A stretch of 64,000 bases of DNA from Paludibacteraceae bacterium (GCA_017446585.1 JAFSQL010000010.1:1-64000); one strand, 5' to 3'; shown: positions 33,125 to 42,586, counted from the first letter of the stretch. Translations and numbers: made by a program. The notes: generated by a model not told the origin, from the letters alone.

Positions 33125-35083
33125 ATGAAACAGACGATTCCCGTAGTGGGCATGGCATGTTCAGCTTGCTCTGCGAACGTCGAGAGGAGGTTGAACGAGT
33201 TAAAGGGCATCAAGAGCGCATCGGTGAACCTGGCAAGCCGAAGCGCGGTGGTGGAATATGCCCCCGAGGTCATCACGCCAGAAGAGATGAAATGCGAGAT
33301 AAACCAATTGGGTTATGACCTAATCATCGAAAAAGACCGTTCGGCGGAAGAAATAGGAAAAAGGGAGTACACATTGCTAAGGCGTAAGACACTGTTATCG
33401 TGGGCGTTTGCCATAGCGGTAATGAGCCTGTCAATGGGTTGGACGGACTTGGACAGCAAGGACTTCAACAACCAAATAAGCCTCATCATAGCCATGGCGA
33501 ACATAGCCTACTGCGGATGGGGGTTTTATAAGTCCGCATGGAGACAAATAAAACACGGGAACGCCAATATGGATACCCTGGTAACTTTGTCAACCACCGT
33601 AAGTTTCGCTTTCAGCGCATTCAACACCTTTGAGGGTGAGGCGACATGGGGAGTCAGGGGATTGGAATGGCACACGTATTTTGACGCGTCGGTGATGATA
33701 ATCACGTTTGTGTTGACCGGGAGGCTGATAGAGGAGAAGGCAAAAGACGGCACCGCCAGCAGCATTCGCGAACTGATGGGGATGGTTCCCAAGACGGCGC
33801 ACGTGGTGACGAAAGAAGAAATAATGGACGAAGCAGGGAACAAAACGGAAAGGAGCGAAATGCGTGACGTGCCCTTATCAACCATAGAAAAGGGAGACAT
33901 CGTGGAAGTGAGAAGTGGCGAGAAAGTGCCCGTGGACGGCGAAGTGACATGGGCGACATCGTTCATGAAGGAAGATGCCGCCTATGTGGACGAGAGCATG
34001 ATAAGCGGCGAACCCACCCCCACGGAGAAGAAAAAGGGAGCGAAGGCGTTGGCAGGAACAATGGTATGCCAAGGAAAATTCAGAATGAAAGCACGACAGG
34101 TGGGAGAAGAAACCGCCATAGCACATATCATAGAAACCGTGAGGGAGGCGCAAGGGAGCAAAGCCCCCGTGCAGCGAATGGTGGACAAAGTGGCGAGGGT
34201 GTTCGTACCCGTAGTATGCGGCATGGCGATGGTGACCTTTGTGGCATGGTGGGTGGCTGGAGGCAACAAGCATTTACCTCAAGCCATCATGAGCGCAGTG
34301 GCAGTATTGGTGGTGGCGTGTCCATGCGCCATGGGGCTTGCGACACCAACCGCATTGATGGTGGGCATAGGCAAGGCGGCGAAGAAACAGATACTCATCA
34401 AGGACGCAAGCGCATTGGAGCAACTAAGGAAAACGGATGCCATAGTGACCGACAAGACGGGCACGCTGACCATAGCAAACCAGCAAGTGGACTTCACCCA
34501 AGCGGAAGGACTCGCCCTCGAAGAACGTGAACGACTGAAGCCACACGCGAGAGACGCCATGGAAATGTTGAAGAAGCAAGGGATTGAAGTCCACATGATG
34601 AGCGGAGACAAAGAAGAAGCGGTGAAGTACTGGGCGGGACAAGCTGGCATCCAACATTATCGGAGCAAGGTTATGCCCCAAGACAAAGAAAACATGGTAA
34701 AAGAATTGCAATCGAAAGGGAAGCACGTAGCCATGATAGGCGACGGAATCAATGACACGCAAGCTTTGGCCGTGGCAGACGTGAGCATAGCCATGGGGAA
34801 AGGCGCAGACGTGGCGATGGACGTGGCACAGGTGACGCTGATGGGAGACGACTTGCGTCGCATACCAGAAGCGGTGGAGCTAAGCCGAAAGACCGTGAAG
34901 AAGATAAGGGAGAATTTGTTTTGGGCCTTTATTTATAATGTGGTCAGCATACCTCTGGCGGGCGGAATACTCCACGTATGGGGCATAGAATTTCAAATCA
35001 CGCCAATGTGGGCAGCGGCATTGATGGCGATGTCGAGCGTAAGCGTAGTGCTGAACAGTTTGCGGTTGAAACTGGGAAAATAG
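33125..35083 (+). CDS. copA: P1B-type copper-transporting ATPase, short form
   Basis: Inner-membrane Cu(I) export ATPase. One N-terminal HMA domain has MACSAC (Cys12, Cys15), the actuator region has MISGEPTP, and the transmembrane metal site is CPC (399-401). Phosphorylation motif DKTGT starts at 443, GDGIND at 539, and the last helices carry YN and MSS as in Cu(I) pumps. Only about 96 residues separate DKTGT from GDGIND, roughly half the distance in E. coli CopA, and I see no SEHP-type motif. The nucleotide-binding domain is therefore missing or strongly reduced. At 652 residues the protein is correspondingly short. The frame is uninterrupted. Confidence 0.9.
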   Translation: MKQTIPVVGMACSACSANVERRLNELKGIKSASVNLASRSAVVEYAPEVITPEEMKCEINQLGYDLIIEKDRSAEEIGKREYTLLRRKTLLSWAFAIAVMSLSMGWTDLDSKDFNNQISLIIAMANIAYCGWGFYKSAWRQIKHGNANMDTLVTLSTTVSFAFSAFNTFEGEATWGVRGLEWHTYFDASVMIITFVLTGRLIEEKAKDGTASSIRELMGMVPKTAHVVTKEEIMDEAGNKTERSEMRDVPLSTIEKGDIVEVRSGEKVPVDGEVTWATSFMKEDAAYVDESMISGEPTPTEKKKGAKALAGTMVCQGKFRMKARQVGEETAIAHIIETVREAQGSKAPVQRMVDKVARVFVPVVCGMAMVTFVAWWVAGGNKHLPQAIMSAVAVLVVACPCAMGLATPTALMVGIGKAAKKQILIKDASALEQLRKTDAIVTDKTGTLTIANQQVDFTQAEGLALEERERLKPHARDAMEMLKKQGIEVHMMSGDKEEAVKYWAGQAGIQHYRSKVMPQDKENMVKELQSKGKHVAMIGDGINDTQALAVADVSIAMGKGADVAMDVAQVTLMGDDLRRIPEAVELSRKTVKKIRENLFWAFIYNVVSIPLAGGILHVWGIEFQITPMWAAALMAMSSVSVVLNSLRLKLGK

Positions 35084-35093
35084 AATGGCAAAA

Positions 35094-35816
35094 CTATTTT
35101 CGCAACCGAAGGGAGGTCAGGAAAAGGAAGAAGACGGTGACGGAGAGGAGGTAAACGACATCGGAGAGGTCAATGACGCCGCGCGACATGGAGTCGTAGT
35201 GGGCGGCAATGCCAAACCAAGAGATGGCGGACTGGACAGAGCCACTCGCAAAGAGCGAGGAGATGAGGTCGAAACCGGCATAGAGCGTGAAGCAGAGGAG
35301 GACAGCGAAGAGGAACGCCGTAATCTGGTTGTCAGAAAGAGAAGAGGCAAAGAGAGAGAGGGCGACATAAACCATCGCCAAGAGAAGCAAGCCAATCATA
35401 GAACCCCAATAGGCACCAGAATCGACATTGCCGATGGGTTCGGCAAGATACCAAACAGAAAAGAAATAGACAACTGTGGGCAGCAACGAGAGGATGACGA
35501 GGGAAAGTCCAGCAAGGTACTTGCCCAACGTGACACTGAAGGCGGTGACTGGCTTGGTGAGCAAGAGTTCGATGGTGCCAAGGCGACGCTCCTCGGCAAT
35601 CATGCGCATGCAAACGGCAGGGACAAGGAGGAGGTAGAGCCATGGCGCAAGGGTGAAAAGTCCGTCAACCTGAGCATAGCCAGAGTCGAGCACGTTCCAT
35701 TCGCCCGGGAAGACCCAAAGGAGCAAGCCCGTAAGGACAAGGAAAAGACCAATGACAAAATAGCCGGTGGCGGTAGCGAAGAATTGCGCCATTTCTTTCC
35801 TGAAGATCGCGAACAC
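35094..35816 (-). CDS. gldF: GldF-type ABC transporter permease
   Basis: A 240-residue protein with about six hydrophobic segments. The start FAIFRKEMAQFFATATGYFVIG, the EERRLGTIELLLTKPV stretch and the overall length match ABC-2 permeases of the GldF type, which in gliding Bacteroidota form a transporter with GldA and GldG. Normally gldG follows directly. Here the gene ends 10 bases from the convergent copA stop, so no gldG is adjacent. A generic ABC-2 permease is the alternative. The promoter is probably the minus-strand half of the inverted repeat at 35896-35919. Confidence 0.82.
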   Translation of the reverse strand: MFAIFRKEMAQFFATATGYFVIGLFLVLTGLLLWVFPGEWNVLDSGYAQVDGLFTLAPWLYLLLVPAVCMRMIAEERRLGTIELLLTKPVTAFSVTLGKYLAGLSLVILSLLPTVVYFFSVWYLAEPIGNVDSGAYWGSMIGLLLLAMVYVALSLFASSLSDNQITAFLFAVLLCFTLYAGFDLISSLFASGSVQSAISWFGIAAHYDSMSRGVIDLSDVVYLLSVTVFFLFLTSLRLRK

Positions 35817-35895
35817 GATAGTTGAGAGTTAAGTGTTAAGAATTAAGAGTTTTTAGGGACTTGAGAGGAATACAAAGAGTTAGCCAGAAAAAAGT

Positions 35896-35919
35896 TATCT
35901 TTGCGTTTTGGCAAAGATA
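35896..35919. promoter_or_regulatory. Face-to-face -7 elements forming an inverted repeat
   Basis: TATCTTTGC (35896-35904), six bases, then its exact reverse complement (35911-35919). Each arm is a perfect TAnnTTTG element, one for the PagL-like gene (+) and one for gldF (-), so the two start sites would lie within the repeat. Confidence 0.6.
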
Positions 35920-35944
35920 CACATTCCGAACGTAAAAAAGAGCA

Positions 35945-37696
35945 ATGTCGGAACAGAGATTAAAAAAGACGGGGCAGTGGTCGGCGGTTCGCCTAATGTT
36001 GTTGGCGGCAGCCTTGATAATGGTCGCTCCCCTACTCCCAACGGGCAAGGCGCAAGCGCAATGCCTTGGGGAGGACTGCTCGATAAAGGGCAGGAACAAA
36101 GCACGGAAGCAAAAGACCGCCAAAATGACAGGCAGCAGTCGCGCACGCAGCGGAGTGAACAAGGCAAGGAAGGTGAAGAGAGGCGGCAGCGCATACGACC
36201 CATTCAGCAACAACGGTCAGAAAAAGATGAGTGCGCAGGGCTTTGACCCATTTGAAGCGGAGAAGAAAAGGAAGTTGAAGAACAAAAGGGGCAAGGCGAA
36301 CGACGCATGGTTGACAACACAAACGGCAAGCGTCGTGAGCGGCGGCTTCGACGGTTGGGACGACGGCATCAAGCCTAAGAAACCGAAGAAGGGCGGCGGC
36401 ATCTGGGCGAACAGCAACACGAGTTACAAATCGCCCAAACGCCAGAAGGTGCGCGGAGGCGGTTCGAGGTGGGACTTGGCGATGGACGCGACCACCTTTG
36501 GCGGCGGAGAGTCCGGCGACCGAGTGGGTGGCTATGACATGGAGTCGTGGTCGGACTTCTCGTCGGCAGCCGTGTCGCACGACATATCGTACAAGAATCC
36601 TCACCAATGGAAGTTCAGCGGATTCTACGGCACCCAACTGAAAACGGGCAGCACGGCGAAAGCCCTGATGAACGCCACGAAGCCGGGAGCGGTGGTGGGC
36701 GGCGAGATAGCCGTGGAATGGCCCACGACGGGCGAAAAGAACTACCACCACTACTTCAACCTACCGACGTTAGGCGTGGGCGTAGGCTATTTGAACATGG
36801 GCGACAACGACGTGTTGGGGCATTGCGCATACGCACTGCCATACGCCAACATACCGATTGTGAGGACACGTTCAGTAGATTTGTACGTGGGAGCAGGAAT
36901 GGGCATCGCCTACCTATCAAAGTGGAATGACGGAAGCAAGTGCCAAAACACGCCAGAGGAGAACTACCTGACAGGCAGTCCGGTGAACGCTGTCGTGAAA
37001 GGCTCGTTGGGTCTGAACTTCAGACCCGTGACGAAGGCGACGGACGAAAGAAGGGACGAGTGGTCACGGTTCACCTTCACCTTGGCATTGGACGGTTATC
37101 ACTTCGGCAACCTAAGCATAGAACAACCGAACAAGGGTTTGAACGTGGTGGGTGGCAGTTTCTCAATCAAATATCTGACATCAGATCCAGAGTATCTGAC
37201 CCGAAGAAACGCGGACGACCTGCCACACATCTGGACAATAGACGTAAGCGGCGGAGGCGGCTTGAAACAACAGGCGCATAGGGACAGGAAGCACTATGGC
37301 GTGGCAAGCGCATCGCTGCAATTGAAAAGGAGGGTGGCAAACGCACTGCGGTTGGGCATAGGCGGAGACTTCTTCTTCGACAACTCGTGGAGCGAGGAGC
37401 ACACCGATTGCACACACTATAAATACGCAGGGAAATATGACCCGACGAAGACGAGTAATCAGTTCAGAATAGGTGGCAGCGTGGGAGCGGAGATAGACAT
37501 GGGAAGGTGGAGTTACCTGTTGGACGCTGGTTACTACCTCTTTGACCCCGTGGACATAAGCGGTGAGAAATGGTATGTGAAGCACGGAGTCGCTTATCAC
37601 TTCAGCAAGAACGTGTTCGGGTTGCTGAACGTGAAAGCCCACGGATGGAACGTGGACTTCGCCACATTGGGATTGGGATATAGATTACCACTATAA
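35945..37696 (+). CDS. PagL-like outer-membrane beta-barrel with basic N-terminal extension
   Basis: The signal peptide ends near KAQAQ (about 39). Residues 45-165 are a Lys/Arg/Gly-rich, probably disordered extension. From about 195 the pattern GGEIAVEWPTTGEKNYHHYF, GVGVGYLNMGDNDVLG, DLYVGAGMGIAYL and LALDGYHFGNLSIEQPNKGLN follows Bacteroidota acyloxyacyl-hydrolase (PagL-related) proteins. The C-terminus ends in strands with GLGYRLPL. In PagL the catalytic His-x-Ser is HFS; here it is H386-F-G388, so the serine is absent and lipase activity is doubtful. It precedes two periplasmic foldases and an OstA-like gene with short gaps. Confidence 0.75.
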   Translation: MSEQRLKKTGQWSAVRLMLLAAALIMVAPLLPTGKAQAQCLGEDCSIKGRNKARKQKTAKMTGSSRARSGVNKARKVKRGGSAYDPFSNNGQKKMSAQGFDPFEAEKKRKLKNKRGKANDAWLTTQTASVVSGGFDGWDDGIKPKKPKKGGGIWANSNTSYKSPKRQKVRGGGSRWDLAMDATTFGGGESGDRVGGYDMESWSDFSSAAVSHDISYKNPHQWKFSGFYGTQLKTGSTAKALMNATKPGAVVGGEIAVEWPTTGEKNYHHYFNLPTLGVGVGYLNMGDNDVLGHCAYALPYANIPIVRTRSVDLYVGAGMGIAYLSKWNDGSKCQNTPEENYLTGSPVNAVVKGSLGLNFRPVTKATDERRDEWSRFTFTLALDGYHFGNLSIEQPNKGLNVVGGSFSIKYLTSDPEYLTRRNADDLPHIWTIDVSGGGGLKQQAHRDRKHYGVASASLQLKRRVANALRLGIGGDFFFDNSWSEEHTDCTHYKYAGKYDPTKTSNQFRIGGSVGAEIDMGRWSYLLDAGYYLFDPVDISGEKWYVKHGVAYHFSKNVFGLLNVKAHGWNVDFATLGLGYRLPL

Positions 37697-37724
37697 AAAT
37701 AATGAACATTGAACTGTTGAGCGC

Positions 37725-39380
37725 ATGAGAATAGGAAAAATAATCATAACGGCAGCGTTGTTCGTGAGCATGACGGCACAAGGCGCAGAGCAGGCGGACA
37801 CGACACGCATCATGACAATAGACGGCTACCCCATCACGAGGAGTTACTTCGAGTATTCGTTCGCAAAAAACGGGATGGGGAAAAGCAAGCAAGCCTATCT
37901 GCAGGAGTTCACGGACTTTCAGTTGAGGGTGCGTGAAGCACGAGCCACAGGCTTGGACACCACGAAAGACTACGTGGAGAAGTTGAAGGCGGAAGTGGCA
38001 AAACTGCAAGAACCGTATGCCATGAACATGGCGATGGTAGATTCCGCATTGAGGAGCGAGGAAGAAAAGTCGAAGACCAATTACAGAATCCAACATATAT
38101 ATATAGCCATCAAGGGAAACGGGTCGCCCAAGGACACCGCGGAAGCGTATAAGAAGGCGATGACGGCAGCGCGACTGACAGAGACAGACCCCTTTGACAG
38201 CGTGGCGATATGGATGTCGGAAGAAGGAAGCGTGAAGCGCACGCGCGGGTATCTGCCTTGGGTGAGCGCGGGAGCACTGCCCTACCCCATAGAAAAAGCG
38301 GTGTACGCATCGACCAAGGGGAAAGTGACGGGACCGATAAGAACCCAGAGCGCCTATTACTTGATACGAATTGCCGACACGCGCCAAGACCCGGGGAAAC
38401 GGTTCGTGAGACACTTGGTGTGCCTAAAAGACTTTGAAGACCCGAAAAAGACGGAAAGAGACCAAGCCTACTTCCAAGCGGACTATGAGAGACTGAAAAA
38501 AGCCATCAGAAACGGAAGAGGAAATGAAGTCTTCGACTCGCTGTACAACACCCCACGCAATGTGGACAACGGTGGCGGCGACTTGGTAATCACCGTGGGC
38601 AACGTGTTGCCAGAGATAGAAAACGAGGCTGTGGCCTTGAAGAAAGTAGGTGACATTTCGAAGATGTTTGACTCGCCATTCGGGTTCCACATATTGAGAT
38701 TAGATTCGATAGCGGAGAAGAACTTTGAAGCGGACGCCGCCTTCCTATATGAACAAAGCCAAAGGACGGGACTGCTCAGAGAACTGACACGACAATACGC
38801 CAACAGCAAGGCGGAGACGTTGGGGATGACGGAGCAGAGGCGAAACTTCGACCGGTTAGTAGCCCACTGCGAGAAACAGGGATGGAACGACACGCTGATA
38901 ACATCCAGAATGGGAACCCTGAGAGGCTTGACACTGTACAGCATGAAGGTGAACGGCAAGACAAAGGCGACCACGATAGGTGACCTGTTTGACTACATGA
39001 GAGAGCAGGAGGTGAACGCCTCACGTTTCTGGATGGCGTATGAAGACAAGAAGACCGAAGACCAGATAAACATGTATCTGAGTCATTTGCAGGAGTTCTC
39101 GGACGATTTCGCCAACCAATCGCGCGAGTTCTCGGACACGGAAATGAATTACAGGCTGATGCGGACTCGCATTTGGGACCGTGGCGAGGACGACAAAGAG
39201 GGCATGCAGCACTATTTTGAAACACACAAGAAGAACTATGGCGACGCTACGACGACGCACGGCATCAGAGGGAGGGTGAAAGCGGACTATGAAGACAGCC
39301 TTGAAGAGGCGATGATGACGGAACTGAGAAGCAAACACCAAGTGGTGATGAACGAGAAAGCGGTTGCCGAACTGAAATAA
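37725..39380 (+). CDS. Periplasmic peptidyl-prolyl isomerase, two parvulin domains
   Basis: The signal peptide is MRIGKIIITAALFVSMTAQ (cleavage near GAEQ). A SurA-like N-terminal helical part is followed by two parvulin-type regions at about 124-225 (QHIYIAI, GYLPWVSAGALPYPIEKAVY) and 227-335 (FGFHILRLDS). A long helical C-terminal part of about 200 residues follows. The length of 551 residues is large for SurA. It is 28 bases after the PagL-like gene and 25 before the second foldase. A role as chaperone for outer-membrane proteins is inferred from domain content and context. Confidence 0.85.
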   Translation: MRIGKIIITAALFVSMTAQGAEQADTTRIMTIDGYPITRSYFEYSFAKNGMGKSKQAYLQEFTDFQLRVREARATGLDTTKDYVEKLKAEVAKLQEPYAMNMAMVDSALRSEEEKSKTNYRIQHIYIAIKGNGSPKDTAEAYKKAMTAARLTETDPFDSVAIWMSEEGSVKRTRGYLPWVSAGALPYPIEKAVYASTKGKVTGPIRTQSAYYLIRIADTRQDPGKRFVRHLVCLKDFEDPKKTERDQAYFQADYERLKKAIRNGRGNEVFDSLYNTPRNVDNGGGDLVITVGNVLPEIENEAVALKKVGDISKMFDSPFGFHILRLDSIAEKNFEADAAFLYEQSQRTGLLRELTRQYANSKAETLGMTEQRRNFDRLVAHCEKQGWNDTLITSRMGTLRGLTLYSMKVNGKTKATTIGDLFDYMREQEVNASRFWMAYEDKKTEDQINMYLSHLQEFSDDFANQSREFSDTEMNYRLMRTRIWDRGEDDKEGMQHYFETHKKNYGDATTTHGIRGRVKADYEDSLEEAMMTELRSKHQVVMNEKAVAELK

Positions 39381-39405
39381 AAAACCACAGCAAGAAAGGA
39401 AAAAC

Positions 39406-40881
39406 ATGGGAAAAGCAGTCAAAATATTGTTGGGCGTGGCGTTGCTCGCCCTGATGTCAGGCACGGCGGCAGCAAAGAAAAAAGACAGGAAAGCAAGTGT
39501 TGAGGCACGAGCAGCGGACAGTATCGCCGTCGCCCAAGACACCGTGAAAACCGAGAAGGAAATTCATACAGAACCAAACGTCACAGGAACGACGATAGAC
39601 GAGGTGTTATGGGTGGTGGGAGACGAAGCCATATTACGGTCGGACGTTGAGAACATGATTCAGCAAGCCAAGGCGGAACGCGTGACAATAGAAGGCGACC
39701 CCTACTGCACCATTCCGGAACAGCTGGCCGTGAGAAAGTTGTTCATGCACCAAGGCGGCTTGGACTCGGTGAACGTGAACGAGAGCATGGTCAACGCTCA
39801 GGTGGAAGCAAGAATCAACGAATTGGTAGGTCAGATAGGGTCGGAAGAAAAAATGGCAGAATACTTTGGTCGTCCCATCATAAAAATAAGGGAGAACCTG
39901 CGTGAGCAAGCACGTGAACAGTCGATTGTTCAACAAGTGCAAAGGAGCATCACGTCGGACGACAAGGCAAGTCCGTCAGAAGTGCGCAAATACTGGTCAG
40001 AAGCGGATGAGAACAAGTTCCCGATGGTTCCGACGAAGGTGGAAGTGCAGATTATCACGCTGTCACCCCGTCCTGACACGAAGCAGATAGCGGACATCAA
40101 GTCACGCCTGAGAGAATATAAGCAACGCGTGGATTCGGGCGGCGAATCGTTCGCGATGCTCGCGACACTCTATTCGGACGACCAAGCGTCAGCCGTGAAC
40201 GGCGGAGAATTGGGACTGATGGGTAAAGGACAGTTGGTGAAACCCTTCGCAGAAGAGTTGTTCTCCATGTCAACGCCGGGCAAGGTGTCGCGCGTGGTGG
40301 AGACGGAGTTTGGCTACCACATCATACAACTGATAGAACGTCGGGGTGACAAAGCCAACTGCCGCCACATATTGCTTCAAGTGAAGCCATCGATAGAACA
40401 ACAACAAATGATGTTCGGAAAATTGGATTCGATAGCCAACGAGATTCGCAACGGCAATATGACCTTTGAAGAAGCCGTGAAGCAATGGTCAACGGACAAG
40501 GACAGCAAGATGTCGGACGGCGTAATGGAGAATCCACGCGACATGACAACCCGATTTGAGTATCAACACCTGCCATCGGAAGTGGCACGTCAGGTATATT
40601 CAATGGAAGTAGGAGCCATTTCACGCCCATTCAGTTATGTCAACGCGAACGGTCAACAGGTGTGCGCCATCGTGAAATTAAAACACAGGTATGCCGAGCA
40701 CCGCGCCAACCTGAACGACGACTATCCTCAACTGAAACAGATAGTGGTGGCGGAGAAACAAGAGAAAGCCCTGCAAGAATGGATCAAGCAGAAGATTGGC
40801 GAAACATACGTCTTGATTTCGCCGTCGCTACAAGGGTGCGACTTCCACTATGACGCTTGGAAAGAGAAAATAAGGAAATAG
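39406..40881 (+). CDS. surA: SurA-like peptidyl-prolyl isomerase
   Basis: The signal peptide ends near GTAAA (about 23). TIDEVLWVVGDEAILRSDVE matches the start of SurA, where chaperone function resides. The first parvulin domain (about 208-315) has NGGELGLMGKGQLVKPFAEELF and FGYHIIQLIERRGD, and a second one (about 318-420) begins CRHILLQVKP. The C-terminal helix returns to the chaperone core. It escorts unfolded barrel proteins to the outer membrane. It sits between another foldase and the OstA-like gene, 34 bases from the latter. Confidence 0.9.
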   Translation: MGKAVKILLGVALLALMSGTAAAKKKDRKASVEARAADSIAVAQDTVKTEKEIHTEPNVTGTTIDEVLWVVGDEAILRSDVENMIQQAKAERVTIEGDPYCTIPEQLAVRKLFMHQGGLDSVNVNESMVNAQVEARINELVGQIGSEEKMAEYFGRPIIKIRENLREQAREQSIVQQVQRSITSDDKASPSEVRKYWSEADENKFPMVPTKVEVQIITLSPRPDTKQIADIKSRLREYKQRVDSGGESFAMLATLYSDDQASAVNGGELGLMGKGQLVKPFAEELFSMSTPGKVSRVVETEFGYHIIQLIERRGDKANCRHILLQVKPSIEQQQMMFGKLDSIANEIRNGNMTFEEAVKQWSTDKDSKMSDGVMENPRDMTTRFEYQHLPSEVARQVYSMEVGAISRPFSYVNANGQQVCAIVKLKHRYAEHRANLNDDYPQLKQIVVAEKQEKALQEWIKQKIGETYVLISPSLQGCDFHYDAWKEKIRK

Positions 40882-40915
40882 GACACAACAAGAGTCGAAT
40901 ACTGAACGGCGAAGG

Positions 40916-42586
40916 ATGAAAGACAGAAGACAACGACACAGAGGCAAACGAATGGTCGCCACCGCGCTGTCACTGCTGATGGCAACGATGTCACAGGGCG
41001 CGGATTTGGTGACACTGGAACACGCCAACACACTGGAGTTCAAGAAAGAGATACTCCCAGACGCACAAGTGCTGCGGGGAGACGTGACCTTCAAGCATGA
41101 AGGAGCCACGATGAGATGCGATTCAGCCCACTTCTACAGCAAGAGCAACTCGTTTGACGCCTTCGGCAACGTGAGGATGAAGCAAGGAGACACGCTGTTC
41201 GTGTATGGCGACGTGCTGCATTATGACGGCGGGACAAAATACGCCCGTCTGAGGGGTAACTGCAAACTGATAAATCGTGACGCATCGTTGGTGACAGACT
41301 CATTGGACTATAACCGAACGACACAGACAGGCTTTTACTTCACCGGCGGTCAGTTGAGCGACCAAACGAACACGATGACATCTGTTTACGGTCAATACTG
41401 CACAACGACAAAAATGGCGGACTTCAGAGGCGACGTGCGCGTGTTGTCACCCGACGCAGCCCTTGCCGCCCCTACCATTGGCTATTCGACGCAAAAGAAA
41501 ACAGTGTATTTCACCTCGCCAACGGTGATTGAATATAAAGGAGAAACATCAGGATATACGGAGCAAGGTCATTATGATACGGAAAGGAAGTACCTGTTCG
41601 CCTCAAGGAAGTCAAAAATAGACAGGGTGGATAAGTCGCATCTGGAAGCCGACACACTCATCTATGACGAGAGAAAAGGAGAAGCGTGGTGTCACGGGAA
41701 CGCAAATGTTGACGTTCCTAAACATCACGTATCGATAAAGGCAGACTACATCTACCTGTATCAGAATCCTGACAGCACCGCCATAGCCCAAAGCCAAAAG
41801 CCCGGTGACACGACGGACGTGTCAAAGGCAAAGGCGGAGTACAAGAACGTTTGCTCCCGATTCGCATTAGCGACAAAGAGAGCTGTCGCAATGGAATATT
41901 CATCAAGAGACACTTTGTATCTGTCGGCTGACACGCTGTTGGCATACGAACAAATGAGCGACACGACGATAAAACAAGCCTACGGAATGCACAACACGCG
42001 CTTCTATCGCAGGGACGCACAAGGCACGTGCGACACGCTTCAATTCTACGCACCGGACACAACCATCACGATGAAGCACAAACCCGTGTTGTTTTCGGAC
42101 ACGACACAGTTGAGAGGAGAAGTGATCGTGGCAAAGTTGGACACAGGATTCAGACCTTACAGAGTAGATGTGAAAGTATGGGCATCGGGCGTGATGCGAG
42201 ACGATTCGACTCACTATAACGAAGTAGAAGGCAAGAGTTTGGTCGCCCACTTGGAGAACGGGAAGTTACGTCACGTAGTGGTGGAAGGGAACGCAGAAGC
42301 CATCTATACCGCCCGAGACGAGGATAAGGAACTGATAGGCGTGAACCGTTCGGAAACATCGAAAATAGACATCTATCTGAAAGAGAATGAACTTGAGAAG
42401 ATAGTGATGACACCAGCATCGTCAGGCGTGTTGTATCCAGAAACGATGATGCCCGAAGACAAACGTCACCTGAACCGATTCGTGTGGTTAGAAGAATTGC
42501 GCCCCAAAAACGGTGAAGACCTATGGAGACGCAATCAGGACTACCTGCCCAAAGAAACTCGAACAAGCCGCCACAAATCGAAGTAA
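40916..42586 (+). CDS. OstA-like LPS transport protein
   Basis: After a signal peptide (basic RRQRHRGKR, then hydrophobic to SQGA), the protein shows repeated short strands of the OstA/LptA type: LRGDVTFKHEGATMRCDSAHFY, FGNVRMKQGDTLFVYGD and similar phrases, building a beta-jellyroll bridge that carries LPS across the periplasm. At 556 residues it is far longer than LptA and lacks an LptD barrel, as is usual for OstA-like proteins of Bacteroidota. It closes the PagL-like/PpiC/SurA/OstA group and is followed by a strong terminator 80 bases later. Confidence 0.85.
   Translation: MKDRRQRHRGKRMVATALSLLMATMSQGADLVTLEHANTLEFKKEILPDAQVLRGDVTFKHEGATMRCDSAHFYSKSNSFDAFGNVRMKQGDTLFVYGDVLHYDGGTKYARLRGNCKLINRDASLVTDSLDYNRTTQTGFYFTGGQLSDQTNTMTSVYGQYCTTTKMADFRGDVRVLSPDAALAAPTIGYSTQKKTVYFTSPTVIEYKGETSGYTEQGHYDTERKYLFASRKSKIDRVDKSHLEADTLIYDERKGEAWCHGNANVDVPKHHVSIKADYIYLYQNPDSTAIAQSQKPGDTTDVSKAKAEYKNVCSRFALATKRAVAMEYSSRDTLYLSADTLLAYEQMSDTTIKQAYGMHNTRFYRRDAQGTCDTLQFYAPDTTITMKHKPVLFSDTTQLRGEVIVAKLDTGFRPYRVDVKVWASGVMRDDSTHYNEVEGKSLVAHLENGKLRHVVVEGNAEAIYTARDEDKELIGVNRSETSKIDIYLKENELEKIVMTPASSGVLYPETMMPEDKRHLNRFVWLEELRPKNGEDLWRRNQDYLPKETRTSRHKSK

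Noticed and set aside
34451..34745. Frameshift explanation for the short copper ATPase
   Set aside because: The reading frame is continuous and all motifs before and after are intact in the same frame, so a frameshift cannot account for the missing domain.
35945..36065. Lipoprotein signal on the PagL-like protein
   Set aside because: The Cys after AQAQ does not sit in a proper lipobox; an ordinary signal peptide followed by QC is more likely.
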